This document shows positions 27,319-36,007 of a stretch of DNA of 64,000 nt, one piece after another (the first letter of the stretch is position 1; the number at the start of each line of letters is the position of its first letter). A program made the translations under genes and the position numbers. This DNA is from Lysinibacillus sp. FSL M8-0337 (GTDB lineage: Bacteria > Bacillota > Bacilli > Bacillales_A > Planococcaceae): positions 4,464,001-4,528,000 of the forward strand of contig NZ_CP151996.1 in assembly GCF_038593855.1 (NCBI RefSeq), read 5' to 3'. The notes below the pieces were generated by a model. The model was not told the origin of the DNA. It saw nothing but the letters and a program-made list of their open reading frames with translations, and made no database searches.

Positions 27319-27978
27319 ATGAAACATTTTATTAGTTTTTCGGTTGTTGGCAGTTTGATGACTATGCTATTTTTAGGAATTGTTAATTATACAACAACCC
27401 CTCAAACAGTATGGTTTATTTACCCGTGTATATTGCTGTTGCTATGGCCAATCACTTTATATTTCATGTCAAAAAAACTATATAAACAATACGCCGTCAT
27501 TTGTAGCGCCATGGTTATTGCTTTTCTCATTATTGAAAATCTATTGTATTCACCACAGCATTTATGGTTTATCTATGCTATTTATCCGATAGTATGGTGG
27601 CCCATTCTTATGTATTTAGAGGAAAAAGCGAAATCATTGAATATTGCACTGATTGGCTGTGCAAGCACCATCTTCTATTATTCATTCATTAATTTCATCA
27701 TGTCCCCACAATATCCTTGGGCGATTTACCCAGCATTTTTAGTGATATGGTGGCCATTAGCTCTATATCATGCTCAAAAAAGGACGTTTGTTGCCTTCTC
27801 GGTTTATGCTAGCTTACACATCAGTATCTTTTTTATTATCGTCAACATTGTTTCTTCACCAAGTGTAATTTGGGCGATCTACCCAATATTCTTAGTTCTT
27901 TGGTGGCCATTAAGTATGTATTTTTATGTTTACAAAAGAAGACTTTATCAAAGTTCTACAATAAACAAAGATTATTAA
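27319..27978 (+). CDS. Membrane protein of four tandem 51-residue two-TM repeats
   Basis: This 219-residue protein consists of four repeats, each with a hydrophobic helix, a polar turn ending S/T-P, then W-x-I-Y-x...W-P-x3-Y. The key Trp residues are at 32, 83, 134 and 185, an exact 51-residue period, and the P of (W/L)WP lies 12 residues after each. The same unit ends the preceding HAAS protein. This suggests growth by internal duplication. About eight membrane helices are predicted; function is unknown. The ribosome-binding site GGAGTGAG overlaps the preceding gene. Confidence 0.83.
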   Translation: MKHFISFSVVGSLMTMLFLGIVNYTTTPQTVWFIYPCILLLLWPITLYFMSKKLYKQYAVICSAMVIAFLIIENLLYSPQHLWFIYAIYPIVWWPILMYLEEKAKSLNIALIGCASTIFYYSFINFIMSPQYPWAIYPAFLVIWWPLALYHAQKRTFVAFSVYASLHISIFFIIVNIVSSPSVIWAIYPIFLVLWWPLSMYFYVYKRRLYQSSTINKDY

Positions 27979-28011
27979 ACGACTACAATACAGTTAAAGG
28001 AATCATACTTT

Positions 28012-29490
28012 ATGTATAAACAACAATCAGCTATACGGAAAATTTCCGCCATCTTCCTGCTCATACTATTCACTGTCAATGGCGTTGTATTTGCCAATAG
28101 CAATCCTGTCATGGATAAAGATAAAAACTTAGATATTTCTGCTATTGACGCATTTATGACAAAAGAAATTGACCGATTGCAGATCCCAGGGGCTTCACTC
28201 GCTATCGTTAAAGAAAACCAAGTTGAATATTTGCAAGGTTATGGTATTTCAAAACCTGATGGGACAAAAATGACACCACAAACACCTATCGTCATCGGCT
28301 CCGTTAGTAAATCATTTACTGCTCTTGCTATCATGCAGCTTGTGGAACAAGGGAAACTCCATTTAGATGATTCAGTGTCCTCTATACTACCAACGTTTCA
28401 ACTTGCTAATAAAGAGGAAGCTAAAAAAATCACCATTCTACACTTGTTAAATCAAACAAGCGGTCTCTCTACATATGATGGTCAAGTATCAATATCCGAC
28501 GGTGATCAAACATTACAAGAACATGTAAAAAGCTTAGCCACTATAAAGTTGGCATCACCTGTAGGTAGCCAATATGAATATTCGAATTTGAATTATAACG
28601 TATTAGGTGCAGTCATAGAGGAAGTTACAAATACATCCTATAAAAACTATGTAGAGGAACATATTTTTAAGCCGCTGGCAATGCACAATAGTTATGCAGA
28701 TCCAAAAGATGATACCAACAATACTAGCGCTACGGGTTATCAAACTGTATTTGGATTTAAGATGCCTACAAAACAGTTAATCCATCGTGGCACTGTTTCT
28801 TCAGGATATCTTCTTTCTAGTGCTGAAGATATGGCAAATTACATGTTAGCGCACTTGAATAATGGTCACTTTAACGGGATAAACATACTATCACCAAACG
28901 CAATGAACAAATTACACCACCCTTTTGCATTTATCGGGGATAATACTTATTATGCAATGGGTTGGGAAGTAAAAAATACTATTATCTCCCATAATGGCTG
29001 GACAGAAAACACCTATTCAAAAGTGTTATTGGACAAAGAATACGGTATTAGTCTACAAATTAATGCGATGGATTATTTTAATTTAAATGAGTATGATGCC
29101 ATCGTCAGTGGCCTTCATCAACTTGTTCACCAAGAACAACCCTCATTATCAAATAGTAAGCCATTTCTAAAATATATACTGTTCGATTTACTATTAGCGA
29201 TCATGATTGCACTCATTGTTCGCTCTATCTATCAATTGTTTAAACGTAAAAAACCAAAAGTAACAACTTTCCATATGGCGTTTCATTGGTTCTCACTAGC
29301 CGTCTTTAACTTGCTGTTGCCTTCATTTGTTTTAATTCGTTTCCCGCAATTATTTGGTCCATTATCTACTGTAACTTTATTTGCACCTGGAATAGGACAT
29401 TTGTTATTTATAATACCTGTATCGTTTTTAATAATAGGGGGCATCACGTTAGTTCAATACCTACTGAAGAAACCTGTACTAGGTTCATAA
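28012..29490 (+). CDS. Beta-lactamase-fold serine hydrolase with C-terminal membrane anchor
   Basis: This 492-residue class C-like serine hydrolase has an N-terminal signal or anchor segment (ISAIFLLILFTVNGVVFA), the nucleophile motif SVSK (in GSVSKSFTAL, near residue 98), the YSN motif (YEYSNLNYNVLG, near residue 195) and the HNG triad (ISHNGWTEN, near 328). The C-terminal 120 residues contain three or four membrane helices. Such proteins are D-amino-acid esterases/peptidases or peptidoglycan-modifying hydrolases, not necessarily lactamases. It is 34 bases after the 2TM-repeat gene and likely the last gene of the padR operon. Confidence 0.87.
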   Translation: MYKQQSAIRKISAIFLLILFTVNGVVFANSNPVMDKDKNLDISAIDAFMTKEIDRLQIPGASLAIVKENQVEYLQGYGISKPDGTKMTPQTPIVIGSVSKSFTALAIMQLVEQGKLHLDDSVSSILPTFQLANKEEAKKITILHLLNQTSGLSTYDGQVSISDGDQTLQEHVKSLATIKLASPVGSQYEYSNLNYNVLGAVIEEVTNTSYKNYVEEHIFKPLAMHNSYADPKDDTNNTSATGYQTVFGFKMPTKQLIHRGTVSSGYLLSSAEDMANYMLAHLNNGHFNGINILSPNAMNKLHHPFAFIGDNTYYAMGWEVKNTIISHNGWTENTYSKVLLDKEYGISLQINAMDYFNLNEYDAIVSGLHQLVHQEQPSLSNSKPFLKYILFDLLLAIMIALIVRSIYQLFKRKKPKVTTFHMAFHWFSLAVFNLLLPSFVLIRFPQLFGPLSTVTLFAPGIGHLLFIIPVSFLIIGGITLVQYLLKKPVLGS

Positions 29491-29533
29491 AGGTTACGTG
29501 GAATTTATAAATGGTTCACTTCACATAAATTAT

Positions 29534-29564
29534 ATATTTACTATATAATTTAATAAGTAAATAT
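29534..29564. promoter_or_regulatory. Palindrome over the marR promoter (candidate MarR operator)
   Basis: ATATTTACT (29534-29542) and AGTAAATAT (29556-29564) are inverted and enclose a TATAAT -10 (29544-29549). The site suggests autorepression. Confidence 0.6.
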
Positions 29565-29583
29565 TTTAATGGGCTGTGATCAT

Positions 29584-29997
29584 ATGTCAAAAAATAATCC
29601 AATGCACGAAGTTGAAATCATCATGCGCGAAATGCTTGAAATACAGCAAAAATCTATGATGTTTGTGAATCTGCTGTCAGAAGGCGAAACATTATCTCAA
29701 AACCAACTTATCCTTCTTCTTCAGCTAAAAATCAACGGTGGTATGAAGGCAACAGAAATTGCTGATTTCTTCAGTGTAACCCCTGGGGCTGTTACATCTA
29801 TGTGCGATAAATTGGAAAAGCTTCATTTTGTTCAACGCGTTAGAGAAAGTGAAGATCGACGTGTCGTAAACATGAAGTTAACGACAGAAGGAGAACAAAA
29901 AGTACAAGAAATTTTTTTAAAACTTCCACAAGAAAAACTAACAGAAATAGCAAATGTGTTAACGGATGTAAATCAGTTAATGCAAAAAATTTTTTAA
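29584..29997 (+). CDS. MarR-family transcriptional regulator
   Basis: This protein has 137 residues from ATG 29584 (MSKNNPMHEVEII); an in-frame ATG at 29569 is equally poorly supported by a ribosome-binding site, so the start is uncertain. The winged helix is clear: QLILLLQLKINGGMKATEIADFF, TPGAVTSMCDKLEKL recognition helix, and wing RVRESEDRRVVNMKLT. It is followed by its own terminator. Palindromes sharing an AT-rich core occur at its own promoter and at that of the bactofilin-like gene, so it probably represses both. Confidence 0.9.
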   Translation: MSKNNPMHEVEIIMREMLEIQQKSMMFVNLLSEGETLSQNQLILLLQLKINGGMKATEIADFFSVTPGAVTSMCDKLEKLHFVQRVRESEDRRVVNMKLTTEGEQKVQEIFLKLPQEKLTEIANVLTDVNQLMQKIF

Positions 29998-30025
29998 GGA
30001 TTTCAAACATTGAAATCCTTTTTTT
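29996..30025 (+). terminator. Terminator of the marR gene
   Basis: AAGGATTTCA and TGAAATCCTT form a stem overlapping the stop codon, followed by seven T residues. Confidence 0.88.
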
Positions 30026-30081
30026 ATTGCCCTCATAACGGTATTTATTTTTCACCCATAGTCTAGGCAGTTTTTTTGTTC

Positions 30082-30153
30082 TTGACAAAATAGAGCGGCA
30101 TATAATTTAATTAATATATGTTTTAATTATTGAAATATATATTAATTAAATTA
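30082..30153 (+). promoter_or_regulatory. Promoter and 17-base perfect inverted repeat before the bactofilin-like gene
   Basis: TTGACA (30082-30087), 18 bases, TTTAAT (30106-30111) is the best promoter. A perfect 17-base inverted repeat, arms 30103-30119 and 30137-30153 with loop 17, overlaps the -10 and the initially transcribed region. The core TATAATTTAAT is shared with the marR promoter. Confidence 0.65.
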
Positions 30154-30171
30154 AAAGAGGTGATAATTAGC

Positions 30172-30837
30172 ATGACAAATGAACACATACCAAAGCAACG
30201 TAGTATTACGCTTACTAGTGGCAAAATTTATGATTTAATGCCCGACTGTGAACGGTTAAATATTCGCGGTGCAGTTGGTGTCCATCAACAAGTGAACTTA
30301 AAGACAATATCCACACATGGACATAGTGCCTTTCATTCCCGTGTTATTGCTCGTACTTTAAAAAATACAGGCTCTTGTAATATGAAAGATTATTGTGAAA
30401 TAGGAGAGTTGACGAATGCGGGGAATTTAACCATTCGCTCTGGGGAAGTTTCGACTATTACGAGTACAGGAAAACTAACAATTGCACAATGCTTACATGC
30501 ACAACAGTTCCAGGCAATCGGCTTTGTAAAAGCTCAAGAAATACAGGCATCACATTTTCACTTAAAATTGTCTGGTCCAAGTAGCATAACCCAACTCGTT
30601 GCAGATGACATCATCATAGAAAAAGATAAGTTCTCACTTTCCCTTCTTAGTAAAAAACTTCATTGTCATTCGATAAAGGGCAAAAATTTACACCTTGCTT
30701 ACACAATTGCAGAGGTTGTAGACGGTACTGTTATTGAAGTTGGGGACCATTGTACAATACAGAAGCTTTATTACACAGAAAGTTATACCATTTCCCCCCT
30801 TGCGAAAGTACATCACATCATGAGGAGGGAACAATGA
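30172..30837 (+). CDS. Bactofilin-like (polymer-forming) protein
   Basis: This 221-residue protein is started at ATG 30172 behind AGAGGTGAT; an upstream in-frame TTG lies inside the inverted repeat. The sequence is a regular run of short beta-strands (LTNAGNLTIRSGEVSTITSTG, then KLTIAQCLHAQQFQAIG), as in the right-handed beta-helix of bactofilins, which polymerise into filaments. Similar bactofilin-type pairs (for example YhbE/YhbF) occur in Bacillus. The stop overlaps the start of the following small membrane protein. The assignment rests on repeat pattern, not on a strong motif. Confidence 0.6.
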   Translation: MTNEHIPKQRSITLTSGKIYDLMPDCERLNIRGAVGVHQQVNLKTISTHGHSAFHSRVIARTLKNTGSCNMKDYCEIGELTNAGNLTIRSGEVSTITSTGKLTIAQCLHAQQFQAIGFVKAQEIQASHFHLKLSGPSSITQLVADDIIIEKDKFSLSLLSKKLHCHSIKGKNLHLAYTIAEVVDGTVIEVGDHCTIQKLYYTESYTISPLAKVHHIMRREQ

Positions 30838-31109
30838 TGAAAGTGTTTCGTGGATTTTTTTGTTCCTTAGCCCTTATTGTGCTTGCTGTTCTATACGTAG
30901 GATTGGTTGTAAGTGCCATAATATCCATACTTGCTGGTATTTTACGAACGGTAGGCATTGATGCAATAAAAATGAGCATTTGGCAAGGCATTGATCTTCC
31001 GGTTGCTTTCAGTATCCCTTTTGCACTCGTTATATCTGGCTTGCTGTTCTTTTGTTCGCTCTACATCAAACGTTCGATCACATTTTGTTTTTCAAAGCTA
31101 AAGTTTTAA
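30834..31109 (+). CDS. Small two-TM membrane protein coupled to the bactofilin-like gene
   Basis: This 91-residue protein is started at the ATG pair 30834/30837 behind GAGGAGGGA, overlapping the upstream stop by four bases (translational coupling). Two hydrophobic helices are clear (FFCSLALIVLAVLYVGLVV and VAFSIPFALVISGLLFFC), with a basic C-terminus (YIKRSITFCFSKLKF). It may anchor the bactofilin-like polymer at the membrane. No family was recognised. Confidence 0.72.
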   Translation: MMKVFRGFFCSLALIVLAVLYVGLVVSAIISILAGILRTVGIDAIKMSIWQGIDLPVAFSIPFALVISGLLFFCSLYIKRSITFCFSKLKF

Positions 31110-31129
31110 AATGGGGAGTTGTGGTTTTA

Positions 31130-31172
31130 GTAAAGAGGTTCACAGTTTTATATCCTGCTTGAACCTCTTTAC
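31130..31172. terminator. Bidirectional terminator
   Basis: GTAAAGAGGTTCA and TGAACCTCTTTAC form a perfect 13-base stem between the bactofilin unit and the convergent MFS gene. Confidence 0.88.
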
Positions 31173-31174
31173 GC

Positions 31175-32383
31175 TTATATATTGGTCTTAATTTGCAGTG
31201 CCTGTTTATTCGTTGCAATATGGATCGCCATGTATAGGGCAAATACCAAACCAATTGCACCAAAAATAACAGCTACAAGCTGTAGAGAAAACCAGTCTGC
31301 CATTACGCCTAAACTAAACGTGAGTACAATTTGAATAACACTTTGCACAAGGCTGACAGCGCTACCGAATCGTCCCATTAAATGTGGTGGAATGTTTTTT
31401 TGGTAGACCGTATCAAATCCCGTATTGCTAAATGCCATAAAAACACCTAACGTGATAAAGCAACCTGTTGCAAACCAAATATTGCTGGACGCATAGAACA
31501 AAGTGTAGGATAACATCGTGCATGTTAGCCCAACTCCTATATAGGTAGTGATTGAAAATTTCTGTACTAATGCCATTGCCAATAACCCACCAACAATAGC
31601 CCCCACCCCTGCCACACTGACAAGTACGCCATACAAACTATCAGAAACTGATAAAACTTTCTTGATAAACGTCATTTCTTGCGAGTCTAATGCAAAAGCA
31701 ACCATGAGCGCAATTTGATAGGCAATAAAAAATTTCAAAAATTGCCTTTGCTGTTGTATAAAAGTCCAAACGATTTTAAAGTCAGTTATCATTACTCGTA
31801 TTGTAAGGACTCCCCGCGTCTCTTTCACTTCCTCTTCTAAATTCGGTAAAAGGGCAATCACCCATGCACAAACAAAAAATGTCACACTGTTTACCCACAT
31901 TGCGATATTAATATTAAAAGTGGCAATAAGCACACCTGCAATGGCCGGGCCTAACATAAAAGAACCTGAATTGAATGTGCCTAGCAGTGCATTAAAACGT
32001 TGCTTATCTTCATCGTGCACGTATTTGGCAATATAATATGTACTACTTGGTCCAAAGAAACTACTAGCGATATTCGCTAAAAATAATAAGCCGTAGACAA
32101 GCCAGATAGATGTCATAAAGGGCATTAAAAAAACAATGAGTCCACGTAAAACATCCATCGCAATCATAATGTGTCTTTTATTTGACCGATCAATAATAGA
32201 ACCTGCCACAAAATTTGTCAGGATGCGGGCAATCGGACCAACAATAAAGATACCTGCTACCGCTGTTGCTGAATACGTTAAATGCCAAACCATTAAGTTT
32301 AAAGCAACGAGATAAATCCAATTCCCTAAATAAGAAAAGCCAAATCCCCCTAATAACAAGCCATAGTTCCGAAAAATCTTCAT
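31175..32383 (-). CDS. MFS transporter (MFS_3/EntS-like exporter)
   Basis: This 402-residue protein has about 12 membrane helices and the loop 2-3 motif (GSIIDRSNKRHIMIAMD) of the EntS/MefA-like MFS group. The short N-terminus (MKIFRNYGLLLGGFGFSYLGN) and the GAVVGG-like GVGAIVGGLLAMALV repeat are typical. Family members export siderophores, macrolides or other small molecules; substrate unknown. The start ATG follows GGGGAGGGGTTGCT. It is monocistronic. Confidence 0.88.
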   Translation of the reverse strand: MKIFRNYGLLLGGFGFSYLGNWIYLVALNLMVWHLTYSATAVAGIFIVGPIARILTNFVAGSIIDRSNKRHIMIAMDVLRGLIVFLMPFMTSIWLVYGLLFLANIASSFFGPSSTYYIAKYVHDEDKQRFNALLGTFNSGSFMLGPAIAGVLIATFNINIAMWVNSVTFFVCAWVIALLPNLEEEVKETRGVLTIRVMITDFKIVWTFIQQQRQFLKFFIAYQIALMVAFALDSQEMTFIKKVLSVSDSLYGVLVSVAGVGAIVGGLLAMALVQKFSITTYIGVGLTCTMLSYTLFYASSNIWFATGCFITLGVFMAFSNTGFDTVYQKNIPPHLMGRFGSAVSLVQSVIQIVLTFSLGVMADWFSLQLVAVIFGAIGLVFALYMAIHIATNKQALQIKTNI

Positions 32384-32534
32384 AGCAACCCCTCCCCACT
32401 TTATCTTACCAAAATTTTGAAAAAACAGTGTTTTCGTTAATAGCTTCTTATCCTAAATGCACAAAATCCACTAAACTTACACACTTATCATTTTTACAAG
32501 ATGATTTCTAAGAGTTTCATAAAATCATTCTATG

Positions 32535-32564
32535 TTGCTTTGCATTCACTTTTCTTACTATAAA
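32535..32564 (+). promoter_or_regulatory. Candidate promoter of the ccdA-tlpA-msrAB operon
   Basis: TTGCTT (32535-32540), 18 bases, TATAAA (32559-32564), 28 bases before the ccdA start. Confidence 0.5.
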
Positions 32565-32592
32565 ACTATACAAGAAAGGTGGTGCTTCAATC

Positions 32593-33309
32593 GTGGACGG
32601 GCAGCTTTTATTCAGTACTGTTTTTATTGCGGGAATTCTTTCTTTTCTCTCCCCCTGCATTGTCCCTTTACTACCGGTTTATTTTTCAGTTTTGTCAACG
32701 AATGAAAGTGGAACTGCTATGCAACAAGGCTTCTCTATCGGTAAATGGCAAGTAAATACACATCTACTATTTAAAACGATTATTTTTGTTGTCGGTCTTT
32801 CGACAAGCTTTGTGATTTTAGGATTTGGCGCCGGTTTTCTTGGTTCGGTCATTAATACAGACTGGTTTATCGTCGTCTGTGGGGCAGTAGTCATTTTGCT
32901 CGGTCTACATCAAATTGGCTTCATTAAATTAGCCGTGCTTCATAAAGAAACGAAAGTGCAGCTAACACGAAGTAATAAACGTGACTTACTCGGCACCTTT
33001 CTTTTAGGTCTAACATTTAGTATGGGCTGGACACCTTGTATCGGACCAATTTTAGGAGCAGTGTTAGGCTTATCAGCAAGTGAGGGGCAAGCAACTTATG
33101 GGGCGCTGATGATGTTTTTCTATGCTCTTGGATTACTAATTCCCTTTTTAGTTCTTGCACTTTTCTCCGATTTCCTTTTACGACATGTTACAAAAATCAA
33201 TAAACATACAAAGAAAATTAAAATTGCCGGTGGTGTCATGATTATTTTCATGGGGATTGTTTTAATGACAAATAATTTAAATCTATTATTAACATTCATT
33301 CCACAATAG
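32593..33309 (+). CDS. CcdA-type thiol-disulfide transporter
   Basis: This 238-residue DsbD/CcdA-family protein has six membrane helices and the two redox cysteines in FLSPCIVPLLPVYFS (first helix) and GWTPCIGPILGAVL (fourth helix). It passes electrons from cytoplasmic thioredoxin to the outer face of the membrane. The start is GTG behind AAAGGTGG. It lies 14 bases before the TlpA-like lipoprotein gene and 560 bases before msrAB, so the likely acceptors are those two proteins. Unlike the ccdA of cytochrome c maturation there are no cytochrome genes beside it. Confidence 0.93.
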   Translation: MDGQLLFSTVFIAGILSFLSPCIVPLLPVYFSVLSTNESGTAMQQGFSIGKWQVNTHLLFKTIIFVVGLSTSFVILGFGAGFLGSVINTDWFIVVCGAVVILLGLHQIGFIKLAVLHKETKVQLTRSNKRDLLGTFLLGLTFSMGWTPCIGPILGAVLGLSASEGQATYGALMMFFYALGLLIPFLVLALFSDFLLRHVTKINKHTKKIKIAGGVMIIFMGIVLMTNNLNLLLTFIPQ

Positions 33310-33323
33310 AAAGGAGATTTAGT

Positions 33324-33857
33324 ATGAATTATTTAAAACATCTTGTTATTTTGTTCGTAGCAGCCCTTTTTTTAGGGGCGTGTTCTGCAGATTCCAAAAA
33401 TACAGCTACTACCACTGCAGCGGCTAGTAACGAGGGCATTATGGCCCCCTCCTTTAACTTAGTTGATGTTAAAGGGGATAGTTATAATCTTGCTGACTAC
33501 AAGGGTAAAAAAGTGTACGTAAAGTTTTGGGCTTCGTGGTGCTCTATTTGTTTAGCTGGCTTAGAAGAACTAAATACATTGGCTGGTGAGGAACAGGATT
33601 TTGTTGTCTTAAGCATTGTTTCGCCGAACTTTAATAATGAAAAAGACAGTGATGCATTTATTAAATGGTTTAATGGAGTTGAAAACACTTCAAATATTAA
33701 AGTGCTATTAGATGAAGATGGCGCCATTGCAAAACAATACAATGTGCGAGCTTATCCAACGTCTGCCTATATTGGATCTGATGGCAAGCTAATCCAAACG
33801 CTCCCTGGCCATGTAGGCAATCCACAAATTATTGAGAAATTTAAAAGTATCCAATAA
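33324..33857 (+). CDS. TlpA/ResA-like thioredoxin-fold lipoprotein
   Basis: This 177-residue protein has a signal peptide with lipobox LGAC (mature Cys about residue 20) and a TlpA-like thioredoxin domain with the active site WASWCSICLAG (CxxC near residue 72-75) and the cis-Pro region VRAYPTSAYI. It is extracellular and membrane-anchored. It probably carries electrons from CcdA to the MsrAB domain protein, as Etrx proteins do in Streptococcus pneumoniae. The start ATG follows AAAGGAGATTTAGT. Confidence 0.92.
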   Translation: MNYLKHLVILFVAALFLGACSADSKNTATTTAAASNEGIMAPSFNLVDVKGDSYNLADYKGKKVYVKFWASWCSICLAGLEELNTLAGEEQDFVVLSIVSPNFNNEKDSDAFIKWFNGVENTSNIKVLLDEDGAIAKQYNVRAYPTSAYIGSDGKLIQTLPGHVGNPQIIEKFKSIQ

Positions 33858-33875
33858 TAAAGGGAGGAATCTCTA

Positions 33876-34988
33876 ATGAAGATAAAATTATTTGGCGTAT
33901 TAGTAAGTATCTTACTACTTTTATCTGCATGTTCAGCAGACACTTCTCTGTTAGCAAGTAATGCAAGTACCGCACAAGCACAATCTAAATATCCACCAAA
34001 CCCTAACGTCAATGTCAGTTTTGATACAAATAATTTAAAAGATATTTGGCTTGCAGGTGGTTGCTTCTGGGGTGTAGAACATTATATGGCGCGTGTTTAC
34101 GGTGTCTATGATGCCGTATCTGGTTATGCAAATGGCAACACAGAAAACCCAACCTACGAAGACGTCATTTGGAAAAATACTGGCCATGCAGAAACAGTTC
34201 ATGTGCGCTATGACCCTGAACGTGTTGATTTAGAAAAACTATTAGCACATTTCTTTCAAATAATTGACCCAACGTTACTCAATCAGCAAGGAAATGACCG
34301 TGGTACCCAATATCGTACAGGTATTTATTATACAGATGAAGCCGACAAATCAATTATTGATAAAGTTATAGCAAAAGAACAAGAACGCTATGATAAGCCT
34401 ATCGTGACCGAGGTGGAACCACTTGTGAACTTTACAATTGCAGAGGAGTACCACCAAGATTATCTTGAAAAAAACCCAGATGGCTACTGTCATGTAAAGT
34501 TTGATTCTTTGGAAAATCAAGAAATACCATCACTCATTGATCCTGCACGATATCCAAAGCCAAGCGACGATGAAATTAAAAAAATATTAACAAAAGAACA
34601 ATATCGAGTAACACAAGGCAATGGTACAGAAATGGCTTACTCCAATGAATACTGGGATAATTATGATCCAGGCATTTATGTTGATATTGTTACGGGCGAG
34701 CCGCTTTTTTCATCAGCGGACAAATATGATTCGATGTGCGGTTGGCCAAGCTTTACAAAACCAATTGACCCAGCAGTAGTGCTTGAATATGAAGATACAA
34801 GTTATAATATGATTAGAACTGAAGTGAGAAGTCGCAGTGGTGATAGCCACCTAGGGCATGTATTTAATGACGGGCCTAAAGATCGTGGCGGCTTACGTTA
34901 TTGCATCAATAGTGCTGCCATTAAGTTTATTCCACAAGCCGAAATGGAAGCAGCAGGTTACGGGTACTTAGTACATCTCACAAAATAA
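33876..34988 (+). CDS. msrAB: Membrane-anchored methionine sulfoxide reductase MsrA-MsrB fusion
   Basis: This 370-residue lipoprotein has the lipobox LSAC (about residue 16-19), then MsrA with the catalytic Cys in [11 protein letters not shown] (near residue 63) and [12 protein letters not shown], then MsrB (about 225-365) with [19 protein letters not shown] and the catalytic [10 protein letters not shown]. It reduces both S- and R-methionine sulfoxide in surface proteins. MsrB lacks the paired zinc-site Cys of many homologues, since only one of the usual CxxC sites is evident. It is the last gene of the ccdA operon. Confidence 0.95.
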   Translation: MKIKLFGVLVSILLLLSACSADTSLLASNASTAQAQSKYPPNPNVNVSFDTNNLKDIWLAGGCFWGVEHYMARVYGVYDAVSGYANGNTENPTYEDVIWKNTGHAETVHVRYDPERVDLEKLLAHFFQIIDPTLLNQQGNDRGTQYRTGIYYTDEADKSIIDKVIAKEQERYDKPIVTEVEPLVNFTIAEEYHQDYLEKNPDGYCHVKFDSLENQEIPSLIDPARYPKPSDDEIKKILTKEQYRVTQGNGTEMAYSNEYWDNYDPGIYVDIVTGEPLFSSADKYDSMCGWPSFTKPIDPAVVLEYEDTSYNMIRTEVRSRSGDSHLGHVFNDGPKDRGGLRYCINSAAIKFIPQAEMEAAGYGYLVHLTK

Positions 34989-34992
34989 TGCC

Positions 34993-35160
34993 GGTGCCAG
35001 TCACTTAAACAATTCTGAAACAATTTAAAAATCCACGTAGACTTTCGGAATGCACAAAAACATAAGCCGCAACAGGCTCGCGCGGTTAGCGAAGAATGTT
35101 GCGGCTTACGTCGTGCCCGCAGAAAACATAGTAGTTTTTTCGCATACCAAGTGCCCATCC
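34993..35160. repeat. Interspersed repeat starting GGTGCCAGTCACT
   Basis: The element begins four bases after the msrAB stop. Its core is a hairpin with AAGCCGCAAC and GTTGCGGCTT (about 35064-35111). The same boundary sequence and a related hairpin occur at 39120-39229 in the opposite orientation. No open frame is present. Confidence 0.7.
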
Positions 35161-35237
35161 ACATCGCATGCATGCTTAGTTGTCAATGAATGAAGGAATA
35201 GCTCTTTTTTTATGAATGTTTTTAAAGAGGTGATGTC

Positions 35238-36005
35238 ATGTATACATTATTGGTCGTCGATGACGAAGCTATTATCATTAAAGGAATTCGCTCATTTGTT
35301 CATTTCGAGGAGCTTTCTATTACAACGGTACTTGAGGCTTCAAATGGTGAAGCCGCACTTGAAATTTTCAAAAAACATAGCCCTGACCTTATATTAGCGG
35401 ACATCAATATGCCGAAAATGAACGGTCTTGATTTTGCCATTGCGGCAAAGGCACTAAAACCAGATGTAAAAATTGCTATTATTACAGGCTATGACTATTT
35501 TGATTATGCTGTAACAGCGTTAAAGGCTGGCATTGATGACTATGTTCTAAAACCAGTCTCTAAAAAAGACATTCAAGAAACATTAAAAAATCTGATTGAA
35601 AAACGGCAAGCAACACAAAGCCAGCATGAAATATCGCGGCTTGTCGAAGGAATATTAAACGACACAAAAGTACATGATGATACGGGTTATAAAGCCAAAA
35701 TTCAAAAGGAGATTGACCGCAATATTGCCAATGTCGATTTCTCTTTAAGCTACTTAGCAAAACAACTGGCGCTAAGTAATTCTTATTTGAGTAGCTTGTT
35801 TAAGAGCCTGTACGGCAAAAACTTTCAAGATTATATGCTCTCTATTCGCTTAGACCGAGCGAAAATTTTTTTACTTAGCACTGATATGAAAGTATATGAA
35901 GTAGCAGCAGCTGTCGGCTTTGACGACCCTAATTATTTCAGTGCCACATTTAAAAGGAAATTTGATGTTTCTCCGAATCAGTTTAGAGAAAAAATGAGGG
36001 AATAG
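35238..36005 (+). CDS. AraC-type response regulator (YesN-like)
   Basis: This 255-residue protein has a receiver domain (DDEAIIIKGI at 7-16, phospho-Asp in LILADINMP near 54, DDYVLKPVSK) and a C-terminal AraC DNA-binding domain (about 155-255; LAKQLALSNSYLSSLFKS and VAAAVGFDDPNYFSATFKRK). It begins at ATG behind AGAGGTGATGTC. It lies three bases before its cognate YesM-like kinase gene. Such pairs in Bacilli usually switch on a carbohydrate or peptide ABC transporter, but none is next to this pair. Confidence 0.93.
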   Translation: MYTLLVVDDEAIIIKGIRSFVHFEELSITTVLEASNGEAALEIFKKHSPDLILADINMPKMNGLDFAIAAKALKPDVKIAIITGYDYFDYAVTALKAGIDDYVLKPVSKKDIQETLKNLIEKRQATQSQHEISRLVEGILNDTKVHDDTGYKAKIQKEIDRNIANVDFSLSYLAKQLALSNSYLSSLFKSLYGKNFQDYMLSIRLDRAKIFLLSTDMKVYEVAAAVGFDDPNYFSATFKRKFDVSPNQFREKMRE

Positions 36006-36007
36006 TA

